From the NCBI RefSeq assembly GCF_000421625.1, contig NZ_ATXJ01000008.1, positions 1 through 64,000 on the forward strand: a stretch of DNA of 64,000 bases. The letters run 5' to 3'. Position 1 is the stretch's first letter. Each line of letters begins with the position of its first letter. Below the pieces are notes generated by a model. It did no database searches. It worked only from the letters and a program-made list of their open reading frames with translations, and was not told the DNA's origin. This stretch comes from Thermus islandicus DSM 21543 (lineage in GTDB: Bacteria > Deinococcota > Deinococci > Deinococcales > Thermaceae). The position numbers and the translations under genes are program-made. This document shows positions 7,863 to 16,198 of the stretch, piece after piece.

Positions 7863-8760
7863 GGGCCACCACCCTTAAGAAGACCTCCAGGAGATCCGCC
7901 TCGGCCTTGGCCACCCGCCTCAGGGGCAGGGGCTTCACCGCCTCCAGCACCCGCCACAGCGCTTCCCCGTCCCCCCGGAAGAGAAAAGGCCCTTCCCCTT
8001 CCACGCCCAGGGACCGGAGGCGGCTTAGGACCTCGGCGGGTGGGGAGACCTCCAGCTCCAGGACGTAGTGCTCCCCGGCAAAGCGGGAGAGAAGGGCCTG
8101 CTTTTCCCCCTCCAACACCAGGCTTCCCCGGTGGATGATGGCCACCCGGTCGGCCAAGGCCTCGGCCGCGGAAAGCTGGTGGGTGGTGAGGAGGACGGCC
8201 TTGCCCCCCTTCGCCAGGGCCCGCACCTTTTCCTGGACCAAAAGGGCGGTCTCCACATCCAGGCCCAGGGTGGGCTCATCCAGGAGGAGCACCTCGGGGT
8301 CGTGCACCAGGGCCTGGAGGAGGGCGAGCTTCTGCTGCATCCCGCGGGAGAGGTGACGCACCTCCACCCGGGCCTTCTCCCAAAGGCCGTATTCCTCCAG
8401 GAGGACCAGGGCCCGCCTGCGGGCCGCCCCCAGGGAGAGCCCCCGGGCCACCCCGAAGTAGACCAGGTTTTCCAGGGGGGTAAGGCGCCAGTAGACGTTG
8501 CGGTTGCCTTCCAGCACCGCCCCCAGGTGGCGGAGGGCCCAGGGGTCCCGGCCGGGGTCCTTCCCCAGGAGGCGCACCTCCCCCCGGTCGGGGAGGAGGA
8601 GGCCCGCAAGCATCTTCACCGTGGTGGTTTTGCCCGCCCCGTTTTTACCCAGAAAGGCCAGGATCTCCCCCGGGCGCAGGGCGAGGCTCACGCCTTTGAC
8701 CGCTTCCAGGGCGCCGAAGCGCTTGTAAAGCCCCCGGGCCTCGAGGAGGGGATCTCCCAT
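7855..8760 (-). CDS. ABC exporter ATP-binding protein
   Basis: ATPase subunit partnered with the downstream permease. Motifs in order: Walker A GKNGAGKTT (about 38-46), Q-loop replaced by the LEGNRNVYW region, signature LSRGMQQK (about 138-145), Walker B LLLDEPTLGLD (about 159-169) and the switch histidine in LLTTHQLSAAE. The CcmA-like C-terminal extension of about 90 residues is typical of ABC-2 exporters. ATG 8760 has TAGAAT six bases upstream and no Shine-Dalgarno, so the operon begins leaderless. Confidence 0.93.
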   Translation of the reverse strand: MGDPLLEARGLYKRFGALEAVKGVSLALRPGEILAFLGKNGAGKTTTVKMLAGLLLPDRGEVRLLGKDPGRDPWALRHLGAVLEGNRNVYWRLTPLENLVYFGVARGLSLGAARRRALVLLEEYGLWEKARVEVRHLSRGMQQKLALLQALVHDPEVLLLDEPTLGLDVETALLVQEKVRALAKGGKAVLLTTHQLSAAEALADRVAIIHRGSLVLEGEKQALLSRFAGEHYVLELEVSPPAEVLSRLRSLGVEGEGPFLFRGDGEALWRVLEAVKPLPLRRVAKAEADLLEVFLRVVARA

Positions 8761-8766
8761 GGGCCC

Positions 8767-8772
8767 ATTCTA
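8767..8772 (-). promoter_or_regulatory. -10 hexamer (TAGAAT) of the ABC exporter operon, leaderless
   Basis: TAGAAT on the minus strand ends six bases before ATG 8760. Confidence 0.7.
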
Positions 8773-8806
8773 AGGCTCGGGCGGGCCCGCTACGTACCCC
8801 GCTTCC

Positions 8807-8828
8807 GCAAAAGCCCCCCAAAGGGCTT
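8807..8828 (-). terminator. Intrinsic terminator after the mazG-like gene
   Basis: Read on the minus strand, AAGCCC (8823-8828) and GGGCTT (8811-8816) form a six-pair stem with a six-base loop, followed by TTTTGC. It lies 40 bases beyond the mazG-like stop codon and upstream of the ABC operon promoter, where a stop between units is expected. Confidence 0.6.
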
Positions 8829-8867
8829 CTCCACCAACCCTGGCCAGGGCCTCCTATCTAGCGGGCC

Positions 8868-9185
8868 TCATCCTTTCTTGGTCCAGCGCCCGCTGTCCCG
8901 GGAGCGGTACTTCTCCATGGCCTTGAGAAAGGCTTCCTCGAGGTCAATCCCCTCCCGGTTGGCCAGGGAGATGAGGACGAAGAGGAGGTCGGCGAGCTCC
9001 ATGGCCAGGTCCCCTTCCTCTTCCCCTGGCTTCGGCTTCTTGCCGTGGCGGTGGGCCAGGACCCGGGCCACCTCCCCAAGCTCCTCCGTGAGGCGGGCCA
9101 GCAGGAGGAGGGGAGGGAAGTAGCCCTCCTGGAATGAGGAGATCCAGGCGTCCACCCTTTCTTGGGCCTCCTTGAAGGTGAGCAC
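8868..9185 (-). CDS. MazG-like nucleotide pyrophosphohydrolase
   Basis: Small all-alpha NTP pyrophosphohydrolase of the MazG-like family, which hydrolyses (d)NTPs to monophosphates and helps clear non-canonical or excess nucleotides. The 105-residue protein has the metal-binding pattern LTEELGEVARVL (E33, E34 and E37 region) and MELADLLFVLISLAN, where the second acidic pair sits. The start is GTG at 9185, two bases after the stop of the M42 peptidase gene, so it is the second gene of that operon. A longer open frame to 9953 runs inside the peptidase gene in another frame and was rejected. Confidence 0.82.
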   Translation of the reverse strand: MLTFKEAQERVDAWISSFQEGYFPPLLLLARLTEELGEVARVLAHRHGKKPKPGEEEGDLAMELADLLFVLISLANREGIDLEEAFLKAMEKYRSRDSGRWTKKG

Positions 9186-9187
9186 GG

Positions 9188-10219
9188 CTACACCCCCGCC
9201 ACAAAGGCGGCGAGGAGCCGCACCGCCCGCTTGACGTCCTCTAGGTCCACCATCTCCACGGGGGAGTGCATGTAGCGCAGGGGGATGGAAACGATCCCCG
9301 TGGGGATCCCCTCCCGCACCTTGGCCACCTCGTCGGCGTCGGTGCCGGACCAGCGCCCGTGGGCGTGGAGGGTGTAGGGGATGCCCTCCCGTTCCGCCGC
9401 CTCCTTTAGGCCCCGGAAGACCTGCTTGTCCACAAAGGGCCCCACGTCCAGGACCACCCCCCGGCCCAGCTCCGCCTCCCCCACCTGGGCCTGGTCCATG
9501 CCGGGGGTGGCGCTGTCGTGGGTCACGTCCACCACCACCGCCAGGTCCGGGTTTTCCCGGAAGGCGGCGGTCCTGGCCCCGTAGGCCCCGATCTCCTCCT
9601 GCACCGAGCCCACCGCCACCACCTCGGCGGAGGTCCTTCCCTGGAGGAGGCGGAGGGCCTCGAGGACCACGAAGGCCCCCAGGCGGTTGTCCAGGGCCTT
9701 GGAGACGAGCCTCTCCCCGAGAAGCCACTTGGGGGGCTGGTCCAGGACCCCCACCGCCCCCACCTCGAGGTGGGCCAGGGCCTCCTCCTTGCTCCCCGCC
9801 CCGATGTCGGCGAAGAGCTCGGAAAGCTCCACCGCCTTCTTGCGCTCCTCTTCCTTCAGCACGTGGATGGCCTTCCGGCCCACCACGCCGAACACCGGCC
9901 CCCGCTTCCCCGAAAAGCGCAGGCGCTGGCCCACCAGCACCTGCGGGTCCCACCCCCCTAGGGGTTTTAGGCGGAGGAAGCCCTTCTCCTCCACGTGGCT
10001 CACGATCACCCCGATCTCGTCCAGGTGGCCCAGGAGGAGGACCTTGGGCTTTCCCCCGGGGTGGATGCGGGCGTAGGCGTTGCCGTGCCGGTCCCTTTCC
10101 ACCTGGGCGAAGGAACGGGCCCTTTCCAGGAAGACCTCGGCCGCCTCCTCCTCAAAGCCCGAGGGCCCCGAGGCATGGAGGAGCCTTTCCAGAAACTCCA
10201 GGTCGGGTGCGTAGCTCAT
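9188..10219 (-). CDS. M42-family metallo-aminopeptidase
   Basis: Cobalt/zinc-dependent aminopeptidase of the M42 family (TET/FrvX/CelM-like), usually dodecameric and cytosolic. The 343-residue protein contains the metal-ligand motifs [10 protein letters not shown] (H and D), [10 protein letters not shown] (bridging D), [11 protein letters not shown] (catalytic E-E pair), VVVDVTHD and the C-terminal [14 protein letters not shown] with the last histidine ligand. Start ATG 10219 follows TACGCT by six bases, a leaderless start whose -10 overlaps that of the divergent mgsA. First gene of an operon with the MazG-like gene. Confidence 0.92.
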   Translation of the reverse strand: MSYAPDLEFLERLLHASGPSGFEEEAAEVFLERARSFAQVERDRHGNAYARIHPGGKPKVLLLGHLDEIGVIVSHVEEKGFLRLKPLGGWDPQVLVGQRLRFSGKRGPVFGVVGRKAIHVLKEEERKKAVELSELFADIGAGSKEEALAHLEVGAVGVLDQPPKWLLGERLVSKALDNRLGAFVVLEALRLLQGRTSAEVVAVGSVQEEIGAYGARTAAFRENPDLAVVVDVTHDSATPGMDQAQVGEAELGRGVVLDVGPFVDKQVFRGLKEAAEREGIPYTLHAHGRWSGTDADEVAKVREGIPTGIVSIPLRYMHSPVEMVDLEDVKRAVRLLAAFVAGV

Positions 10220-10225
10220 AGCTCA

Positions 10226-10231
10226 AGCGTA
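10226..10231 (-). promoter_or_regulatory. -10 hexamer (TACGCT) of the M42 peptidase operon, leaderless
   Basis: TACGCT on the minus strand ends six bases before ATG 10219. Its first two bases, 10230-10231, are also the first two bases of the plus-strand -10 of mgsA. Confidence 0.6.
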
Positions 10232-10235
10232 CAAT
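10230..10235 (+). promoter_or_regulatory. -10 hexamer (TACAAT) of mgsA, leaderless
   Basis: TACAAT is followed by six bases and the mgsA ATG at 10242. It shares two base pairs with the divergent -10 of the peptidase gene. Confidence 0.7.
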
Positions 10236-10241
10236 GCCCGC

Positions 10242-10616
10242 ATGGGGTTTTTGGCCCTCATCGCCCACGATGCCAAGAAGGAGGAGATGGTGGCCTTCTG
10301 CCAGAGGCACCGCGAGCTTCTTTCCCGCTTCCCCCTCCTCGCCACCGGGACCACGGGGCAGCGCATAGAGGAGGCCACGGGGCTTGCCGTGGAGCGGGTC
10401 CTCTCCGGGCCTTTGGGGGGCGACCAGCAGATCGGGGCCAGGGTGGCCGAGGGCCAGGTGCTGGCGGTGATCTTCTTCCAAGACCCCCTTACCCCCAAGC
10501 CCCACGAGCCCGACGTGCAGGCCCTGATGCGGGTCTGCAACGTGCACGGGGTGCCCCTGGTGACCAACCCCCAAGGGGCCGAGGCCCTGGTGCTCTGGCT
10601 CCGGAGCCTCCTCTAG
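10242..10616 (+). CDS. mgsA: Methylglyoxal synthase
   Basis: Converts dihydroxyacetone phosphate to methylglyoxal and phosphate, a bypass of lower glycolysis. The 124-residue protein has the N-terminal [11 protein letters not shown], the phosphate-binding TGTTG (about 35-39), the [18 protein letters not shown] segment with the catalytic aspartate (GGDQQIG), and [15 protein letters not shown]. All are hallmarks of MgsA. It is divergent from the M42 peptidase gene with 22 bases between starts. Its TAG stop shares the CTAG tetranucleotide with the stop of convergent comM. Confidence 0.95.
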   Translation: MGFLALIAHDAKKEEMVAFCQRHRELLSRFPLLATGTTGQRIEEATGLAVERVLSGPLGGDQQIGARVAEGQVLAVIFFQDPLTPKPHEPDVQALMRVCNVHGVPLVTNPQGAEALVLWLRSLL

Positions 10617-12097
10617 AGGGCCTTTCGGTAGGCCAGGGCCTCGGCCACGTGGGCCTCCTCCACCCTTTCTGCCCCCTCGAGGTCGGCCACGGTGCGGGCC
10701 ACCCGGAGGAGGCGGTCGTAGGAGCGGGCCGAGAGGAGCATCCGCTTGGCGGCTGCCTGGAGAAGGGCCTGGGCGCCCGGGGTGAGGCGGGCGTGCTCCC
10801 TTAGGGCCCTGCCGGAAAGCTCCCCGTTGGGGCGGGCCTGGCGGGCGAGCATCCTCTCCCGGGCCCTCAGGACCCTTTCCCGCACCGCCTCCGTGCCCTC
10901 CCCTTCCGGGGCGCGGGCGAGCTCCTCGGGGGTGAGGCGGGGTACCTCCACCACCAGGTCAAACCGGTCCAGAAGGGGCCCGGAGATGCGGCCCGCGTAG
11001 CGCCTCTGGGCCTGGGGGGTGCAGGCGCAGGGGCGCTCGGGGTCCCCGTGCCAGCCGCAGGGGCAGGGGTTCATGGCCGCCACCAGGAGGAAGCGGGCGG
11101 GGAAGGTGAGGCTCGCCCGGGCCCGGGCCACGGTCACCACCCCGTCCTCCAGGGGCTGGCGCAGGGCCTCGAGGGCCTCCCGGGAGAACTCGGGAAACTC
11201 GTCCAGGAAGAGGACTCCCCGGTGGGCCAGGGAAACCTCTCCCGGCTTGGGGATGGCCCCGCCCCCGATGAGCCCGGCGTAGCTCACCGTGTGGTGGGGG
11301 GCGCGGAAAGGGGGGGTCTTCAGGAGGCCCCGCACTGGCCTCCCGGCGGCGGAGTGGATCCGGGTCACCTCCAAGGCCGCCTCCTGGGAGAGGGGCGGGA
11401 GGAGGAAGGGGAGGCGCCGCGCCAGCATGGTCTTCCCCGAGCCTGGGCTGCCCACCAGGAGGAGGTGGTGGAGGCCCGCGGCGGCGATCTCCAGGGCGCG
11501 CTTGGCCTTGGCCTGCCCCTTCACGTCCCGGAGGTCCAGGACCTCCAGACCCTCCAGCGCCTCCTCCGGCTCGGCCCTCCCCAGCGGTGCCTCCCCCCTC
11601 AGGAAGGCCACGGCCTCCTTCAGGCTCCCCGCCCCGTAGACCTCCACCCCCTCCACCAGGGCCGCCTCCTTGGCGCTCTCCTCGGGCAGAAGGAGCCGCT
11701 TCCCTTCGGCTAAGGCCCCGAGGGCCAGGTTCACCGCTCCCGGAATGGGCCTCAAGCTCCCGTCCAGGCCGAGCTCTCCGGCGAGGGCGAAGGGCAAGAG
11801 GGCCTCGAGGGGCACCACCCCTTGCGCGGCCAGGAGGCCCAGGGCGATGGGCAGGTCAAACTGGCTTCCCTCCTTCCTGAGCTCCGCCGGGGCCAGGTTC
11901 ACCACCACCCGGGCCTGGGGGTAGGGAAAGCCAGCGTTTTTAAGGGCGGCCCGGACCCTCTCCCGGCTCTCCTCCACCGCCTTGTCGGGCAGGCCCACGA
12001 GGGCGTAGGTGGGAAGCCCGGGGCTTACGTCCACCTCCACGGTTACAGGAACCGCGTCCAGACCGAAGAGGGCGTAGCTTCGCGCCTGGGCCAGCAT
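10613..12097 (-). CDS. comM: ComM/YifB-type Mg-chelatase-like AAA+ ATPase
   Basis: Hexameric AAA+ helicase that promotes branch migration during natural transformation, a strong trait of Thermus. The 494-residue protein starts with the ComM N-terminal domain ([28 protein letters not shown], then [20 protein letters not shown]). The Mg-chelatase AAA+ core follows, with Walker [11 protein letters not shown] (about 216-225), Walker [12 protein letters not shown], and the [17 protein letters not shown] cysteine cluster that marks the family. Start ATG 12097 has TAAACT six bases upstream. The stop codon overlaps that of mgsA. Confidence 0.94.
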   Translation of the reverse strand: MLAQARSYALFGLDAVPVTVEVDVSPGLPTYALVGLPDKAVEESRERVRAALKNAGFPYPQARVVVNLAPAELRKEGSQFDLPIALGLLAAQGVVPLEALLPFALAGELGLDGSLRPIPGAVNLALGALAEGKRLLLPEESAKEAALVEGVEVYGAGSLKEAVAFLRGEAPLGRAEPEEALEGLEVLDLRDVKGQAKAKRALEIAAAGLHHLLLVGSPGSGKTMLARRLPFLLPPLSQEAALEVTRIHSAAGRPVRGLLKTPPFRAPHHTVSYAGLIGGGAIPKPGEVSLAHRGVLFLDEFPEFSREALEALRQPLEDGVVTVARARASLTFPARFLLVAAMNPCPCGWHGDPERPCACTPQAQRRYAGRISGPLLDRFDLVVEVPRLTPEELARAPEGEGTEAVRERVLRARERMLARQARPNGELSGRALREHARLTPGAQALLQAAAKRMLLSARSYDRLLRVARTVADLEGAERVEEAHVAEALAYRKAL

Positions 12098-12103
12098 GGA
12101 AGG

Positions 12104-12109
12104 AGTTTA
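12104..12109 (-). promoter_or_regulatory. -10 hexamer (TAAACT) of comM, leaderless
   Basis: TAAACT on the minus strand ends six bases before ATG 12097. No Shine-Dalgarno in the spacer. Confidence 0.65.
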
Positions 12110-12142
12110 CCACAAACTTGTTAGTTTTCAGGGGTGGGGGAG

Positions 12143-12152
12143 GTTAGCTAAC
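12143..12152. promoter_or_regulatory. 10-bp perfect palindrome between comM and the Fic gene
   Basis: GTTAGCTAAC reads the same on both strands and sits midway in the 108-base divergent region, with another gttag half at 12120-12124. An operator for a dimeric regulator is possible, though no regulator is identified nearby. Confidence 0.35.
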
Positions 12153-12191
12153 ACGCCAAATGAAGGGGAACCTTTAGGCTCTGGATGGACC

Positions 12192-12197
12192 TATAAT
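12192..12197 (+). promoter_or_regulatory. -10 hexamer (TATAAT) of the Fic gene
   Basis: A consensus TATAAT ends eight bases before the GTG at 12206, leaving at most a one- or two-base leader. No convincing -35 is seen at 16-18 bases upstream. Confidence 0.65.
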
Positions 12198-12205
12198 GGT
12201 CGGAG

Positions 12206-13297
12206 GTGAAGGGGAGCCACAAGAAGGCATATAACAAAATCCGCCGGGCCCTGGAGGAGCGGCGCGCCCTTTTGGACCGCTTTGGCGGAATGAAACTGGA
12301 CCTTATCCAGGTGGCCAACGAGGAGTGGTTGTACATGCTCCAGGAGGACACCCGTCACTCCTTGGCCATAGAAGGGTATTTCGCCGCTGAGTGGGAGTTG
12401 CGCCAGGTGCTCAGGGGCCGAAGAGGATCGGCGGAGGTTTTTAACTACTTTCGCACCGCCCAGTTCGTGTACGAGCAGGCGCTCCAGGACGCTCAGGAGG
12501 GAGTTTGGCACCTGGATTTGGCTTTTATCAACAACATCCACGGCCAGCTCTTTAGGGAAACACCCCTGGAGCGGGAGCGGGGTAGGCCTGCGGACGGGTT
12601 AGAGCGCCGCATCCAAGGGGCCAAGGTCATCCCTCCCCTCGAGGCCACGGAGTACCTCAGGGCCTTTGTACGGGTGGCCCGGCTCCTTTTGGAGGAACGG
12701 GAGTTCCTGGAAGCCATAGCGAAAATCCACACCCTTTTTGAGGCCATTCACCCTTATCGGGATGGGAATGGGAGGGTAGGCCGCCTGCTCCTCAACTATT
12801 TGGTCATCCACCAGGGCTTTCCCCCTTTGGTAGTTAAGGGGTTGAGCGAGGCGGACCGGAAGCGGTACTACCAGGCCCTGGAAGGGGCGGATCGAGGGTT
12901 GCAAGCTGGTTTTCCTCCTCCCGATCCCCAGGCCCTCATCCGGTCTTTGGACCAGGGGGATTGGGTTGCCCTGGCCTCGCTTTTAGGGGAGTCCCTCCTC
13001 GCCCGCTTGGAAAAGGCGGCTGCCTTAGCCCTGATGCAGTGGCAGGACTTGAAGCCCCTGGATGGGGTGGCGCAAGATCTGGGCGTGCCTCGGCCCCAGC
13101 TTTACGTGTGGGTCCACCGGGGCCGGCTTCTGGTGTACCGCTCTGGCGGGCAGAAGCGGCTTTTTTCCCACCCTTGGCTTTTCTTGGGCACAAGGGAGCG
13201 GCCGGCGGTTCTGCCTTCCTGGCTCCCCCCTCCCCGGCCTGACTGGCGGGAGCGGGTGGCCGACCTGCAGCGGCTTCTCTTTCACCCGGACCTTTGA
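12206..13297 (+). CDS. Class II Fic-domain protein (predicted AMP transferase)
   Basis: Fic proteins transfer AMP or related groups from nucleotides to protein hydroxyls. The 363-residue protein has the complete catalytic motif HPYRDGNGRVGR (182-193) with H182 as base, and an N-terminal S-x-x-x-E-G inhibitory motif at 52-57 (SLAIEG). That order makes it a class II, self-inhibited Fic. Residues about 275-320 (LKPLDGVAQDLGVPRPQLYVWV...) look like a winged-helix or HTH segment. Start GTG 12206 sits eight bases after TATAAT. Codon use is less G/C-biased than in neighbours (ataacaaaatcc, ttttaactactttc), which suggests transfer. The tail overlaps the convergent MFS gene by 16 bases. Target unknown. 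Confidence 0.88.
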   Translation: MKGSHKKAYNKIRRALEERRALLDRFGGMKLDLIQVANEEWLYMLQEDTRHSLAIEGYFAAEWELRQVLRGRRGSAEVFNYFRTAQFVYEQALQDAQEGVWHLDLAFINNIHGQLFRETPLERERGRPADGLERRIQGAKVIPPLEATEYLRAFVRVARLLLEEREFLEAIAKIHTLFEAIHPYRDGNGRVGRLLLNYLVIHQGFPPLVVKGLSEADRKRYYQALEGADRGLQAGFPPPDPQALIRSLDQGDWVALASLLGESLLARLEKAAALALMQWQDLKPLDGVAQDLGVPRPQLYVWVHRGRLLVYRSGGQKRLFSHPWLFLGTRERPAVLPSWLPPPRPDWRERVADLQRLLFHPDL

Positions 13298-14418
13298 AGG
13301 AGGGGCAGGTACAGGGCGAGGGCCAGGAGAAGGAGGGCAAGGAGCCCGCCGAAGGCCAGGCCGTACCCCAAGGCCCCCACCGCCACCCCGAGGCCCCACT
13401 GCAGGAGGAAGGTGCCCCCGATGCCGAAGAGGTTCACCAGGGTGGTTCCCCGGCCCACCAGGTGGGCCGCCACCAGCTCCCGGGCCTGGGTGAGGGTGAG
13501 GATGTTGAAGGCCCCGAAGAGGCCCAGGAGGGCGTAGGCAGGAACGAGGGCCTTGAGGAGGAGGAGAAGGAGGCCCAGGGCGAAGAGGAGGGCCGAGGCG
13601 AGGAGGACCCGGGCCGTGCCCAGCCGGTCTGCCAGGTACCCCGAGGCGAGAAACCCCAAGACCGCAAGCCCCGAGTAGAGGAAGAGGAGGTTCCCCACCT
13701 GGACGGCCTCGAGGCCCAGGGCGTAGGCGTAGGCCCCGGCCCAAAGCGTCTGCAGGGAGAGAAACCCCCCGGTGAAGGCGAAGCCCAGGAAGGCCACCCG
13801 GAGAAGCCTTCCGTTCCGCAATACCTCCCCTAGGCCCCCCTGCTCCTTCCCCCCGGGCCAGGCCACCCCCGGGGGGGCGTTCCGCACCCCCAGGTAGAGG
13901 GCGAGGGCCACCAGGACCACCACCCCTGCCCCCAGGAGGAAGACCCCGCGCCAGCCCAGGGCCTCCTTGAGGAGGGCGAGGGGGGTGGCCGCCAGGAGGC
14001 CGCCGGTGGCCCCAAGGCCCACGAGGAGGGTGGAGACCGTGGCGTAGTTTTTGGGAAACCACAGGCTAAAGGCCTTCAAGGAGCCCATGAGGGCCGCGGC
14101 CATCCCCACCCCGATCAGGGCCCGGCCCAGCGCCAGGACGGGGAAGCTATGGGCCAGGCCGAAGACCAGGCTCCCCAAGGCCGCCACCAGGAGGAGGGCC
14201 GGGGTCACCGTCCGGGGCCCGAGCCGGTCCAGAAGCCCGCCCAAGGGCAGCTGCACCGAGGCAAAGGCCAGGTAGAAGAGGCTCGTCATGAAGCCGAGCT
14301 CCGCCGGGCCCAGGCCGAGCTCCTGGGAGAGGTCCTTGGCCAGGACGGCGTTCGCCGAACGGTAGAAGTAGGAGAGGAAGTAGCCCAGGGTGAAGAGGAG
14401 AAACACCCGTGCCGCCAT
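13282..14418 (-). CDS. MFS transporter
   Basis: Major facilitator with about 12 transmembrane segments over 378 residues. The RSANAVLAKDLSQELGL region after helix 1, the GGLLDRLGPR loop 2-3 motif and its repeat SGYLADRLGTAR in the second half are typical. Substrate not readable. Start ATG 14418 has GGAGGT five to ten bases upstream and follows the stop of the EamA gene by one base, unlike the leaderless genes. An ATG at 14442 lies inside the preceding gene. Last of a three-gene leftward transporter operon. Confidence 0.85.
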   Translation of the reverse strand: MAARVFLLFTLGYFLSYFYRSANAVLAKDLSQELGLGPAELGFMTSLFYLAFASVQLPLGGLLDRLGPRTVTPALLLVAALGSLVFGLAHSFPVLALGRALIGVGMAAALMGSLKAFSLWFPKNYATVSTLLVGLGATGGLLAATPLALLKEALGWRGVFLLGAGVVVLVALALYLGVRNAPPGVAWPGGKEQGGLGEVLRNGRLLRVAFLGFAFTGGFLSLQTLWAGAYAYALGLEAVQVGNLLFLYSGLAVLGFLASGYLADRLGTARVLLASALLFALGLLLLLLKALVPAYALLGLFGAFNILTLTQARELVAAHLVGRGTTLVNLFGIGGTFLLQWGLGVAVGALGYGLAFGGLLALLLLALALYLPLLQRSG

Positions 14419-14419
14419 G

Positions 14420-15232
14420 CTACCTCCGGTTAAGCCAGACACCCATGAGGATCATAGCACCTCCAAGAAGCGCCTCCGGCCGTAAGGGCTCGCCCGCCAG
14501 GGGCCAGGCGAACAGGGCCCCGCTCACGGGCTCCAGCATGGCCACCAGGGTGGCGGTACGGGCGGGGAGGGTCCTCACCCCCAGGAGGAAGAGGCCGAAG
14601 GGGACCACCGTGCCCAGGGTGACCAGGTAGGCCACCGCCCCCCAGGCCCCTAGGGGGAGGGCCCGGAGGGCCTCGAGGCGGAGGAGGAGGAAGGGCAGGG
14701 AGAGGAAGGTCCCCACCCCGGTGGCCACCCCCAAGGCCACGAGGGGAGGGGTCTTCAGGCCTTGGGCGGAGGCGGCGTAGGCCGCGAAGGATAGGGCGGC
14801 GAGGAGGCCGAAGGCGAGTCCCTTAGGCCCCCCTTTTAGCTCTTCCGGCCCCACCACGAGGAGGTAGGCCCCAAACAGGGCAAGCCCCACCCCCAAGAGG
14901 GCCCTGTGGGGAAGCCTCTCCCCCTTGAGGAGGGCGTAGAGGGTGAGGAGGGAAGGGGCCAGGTACTGGAGGAAGATCCCCGTGGCCACGGTGGCGGCGT
15001 GGATGGCGAGGTAGTAGAAGGCCTGGGCCCCGGCGAGGGCAAGGCCCACCCCAAGAAGCCTTGCCCGCTCGGAGGGATGGGGCGGGCGGGCCAGGACCAG
15101 GGGAAGGAGGAGGAGGAAGCTCAGAAGGAAGCGCAAGGGAATGAGGACCTCCGGCGGGATCTCCCGCATGGACCGCCCTGCCAGGGCGCCCCCAAGCCCC
15201 CAGAGAAGGGCGGCCAGGGCCACGGGGATCAC
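14420..15232 (-). CDS. EamA/DMT-family permease (second of pair)
   Basis: Ten-helix drug/metabolite transporter of 270 residues with two EamA repeats (about 1-130 and 135-268). The MLEPVSGALFAWPLAGEPL segment near the end matches the family's (E/P)P-containing helix 9. The GTG start at 15232 overlaps the TGA stop of the previous EamA gene (GTGA), with a GGGAGGT ribosome site just upstream, so the two paralogues are coupled. Probably exports amino acids or other metabolites. Confidence 0.85.
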   Translation of the reverse strand: MIPVALAALLWGLGGALAGRSMREIPPEVLIPLRFLLSFLLLLPLVLARPPHPSERARLLGVGLALAGAQAFYYLAIHAATVATGIFLQYLAPSLLTLYALLKGERLPHRALLGVGLALFGAYLLVVGPEELKGGPKGLAFGLLAALSFAAYAASAQGLKTPPLVALGVATGVGTFLSLPFLLLRLEALRALPLGAWGAVAYLVTLGTVVPFGLFLLGVRTLPARTATLVAMLEPVSGALFAWPLAGEPLRPEALLGGAMILMGVWLNRR

Positions 15233-16116
15233 CGCCTACCTCCCAGCACGGCGAGGGCCACCCCGAGGAGGAGGACCAGGGCCCCGAGGAGGACCCTCGC
15301 CCCGGGGAACTCCCCAAAGAGGAGGTAGGCGAGGAGGCTCGCCCCCACCGGCTCAAAGAGGATGGCCAGGGTCACCAGGACCGGGGGGATGTGCCGCGTG
15401 GCCCAGTTGAAGCTGGTATGGCCCACGAGCTGGGGCAAGAGGGCCATGAGGAGGAGGTAGAGGTACACGGGCCAGGGATAGCCCCCATACCCACCGCCGA
15501 AGAGGTAGGGGAGGGGTAGGAGGAGGAGGGCGGCCGCCGTGTAGGCCACCCGCACGTACCCGAAGAGGGAAAGCCCCCGCCTCTGGGCCTCCCGCCCCAG
15601 GAGGAGGTAAAAGGAGGCGGCGATGGCGCCGAGAACCGCCAGGGTGTCCCCGAGGAGAGGGTGGCTTCCCCCACCGCCTTGCGCGTCTCCCAAGCCGATG
15701 AGGAGGCCGCCCGTAAGGGCCACCCCGATCCCGAGGAGGGTGAGGGCCGAGGGCCTTTCCCGGAAGAGGAGCCAGCCCAAAAGGGTGACCCAGACCGGGT
15801 TGGTGGTGACCAAGGCGGTGCTCGCCGCCACGGAGGTGTAGGAGAGGGAGGTGATCCAGAGGGCGAAGTGGAGGGCAAGGGCCACCCCCGCCCCCACGGC
15901 CCAAGGAAGGCCGGCCCGGTTCCCCAAGGGCCTGCGCCAGCCCGGGGCGAGGATCAGGGCGGCGAGGCTCATGCGCCCTGCGCTCATCACCAGGCTGAAG
16001 GCGAGGCTCTTCTCCCCGGAGGCCTGAAGGGCAAGCCGCACCAGGATGCTGCCGAAGCTGATGGCCAGGATGCCCAGAAGGAGCACGCCGGCGACCGTTA
16101 ACCCCGAGGGGCGCAT
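15229..16116 (-). CDS. EamA/DMT-family permease (first of pair)
   Basis: Ten-helix DMT permease of 295 residues, first gene of the three-gene transporter operon. Two EamA repeats are visible, the first ending near VALTGGLLIGLG and the second containing ILFEPVGASLLAYLLFGEF. I start it at ATG 16116, where the hydrophobic first helix begins (LTVAGVLLLGILAISF); the in-frame ATG at 16221 would add 35 unlike residues that overlap the divergent pntAA promoter. A GAAAAT hexamer six bases upstream may be its -10. The first and second permeases are paralogues and could work as a heteromer. Confidence 0.82.
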   Translation of the reverse strand: MRPSGLTVAGVLLLGILAISFGSILVRLALQASGEKSLAFSLVMSAGRMSLAALILAPGWRRPLGNRAGLPWAVGAGVALALHFALWITSLSYTSVAASTALVTTNPVWVTLLGWLLFRERPSALTLLGIGVALTGGLLIGLGDAQGGGGSHPLLGDTLAVLGAIAASFYLLLGREAQRRGLSLFGYVRVAYTAAALLLLPLPYLFGGGYGGYPWPVYLYLLLMALLPQLVGHTSFNWATRHIPPVLVTLAILFEPVGASLLAYLLFGEFPGARVLLGALVLLLGVALAVLGGRR

Positions 16117-16173
16117 GGCGGCATTTTCCCACAGTAGGGGCTTTCCCGGAAGCGGTCTGGCCCCTCCCCGGTG

Positions 16174-16179
16174 TATACT
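16174..16179 (+). promoter_or_regulatory. -10 hexamer (TATACT) of the pnt operon
   Basis: TATACT ends 19 bases before the pntAA ATG. The short leader carries GAGGAGG at 16187-16193, so this is a conventional leadered promoter rather than a leaderless one. No clear -35. Confidence 0.6.
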
Positions 16180-16198
16180 TCCCCCCGAGGAGGCGCCC

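Noticed and set aside
13282-13340. Frameshifted Fic tail or fused MFS gene at the Fic/MFS overlap.
   Set aside because: Both proteins end naturally; the 16-base tail-to-tail overlap resembles other convergent pairs here.
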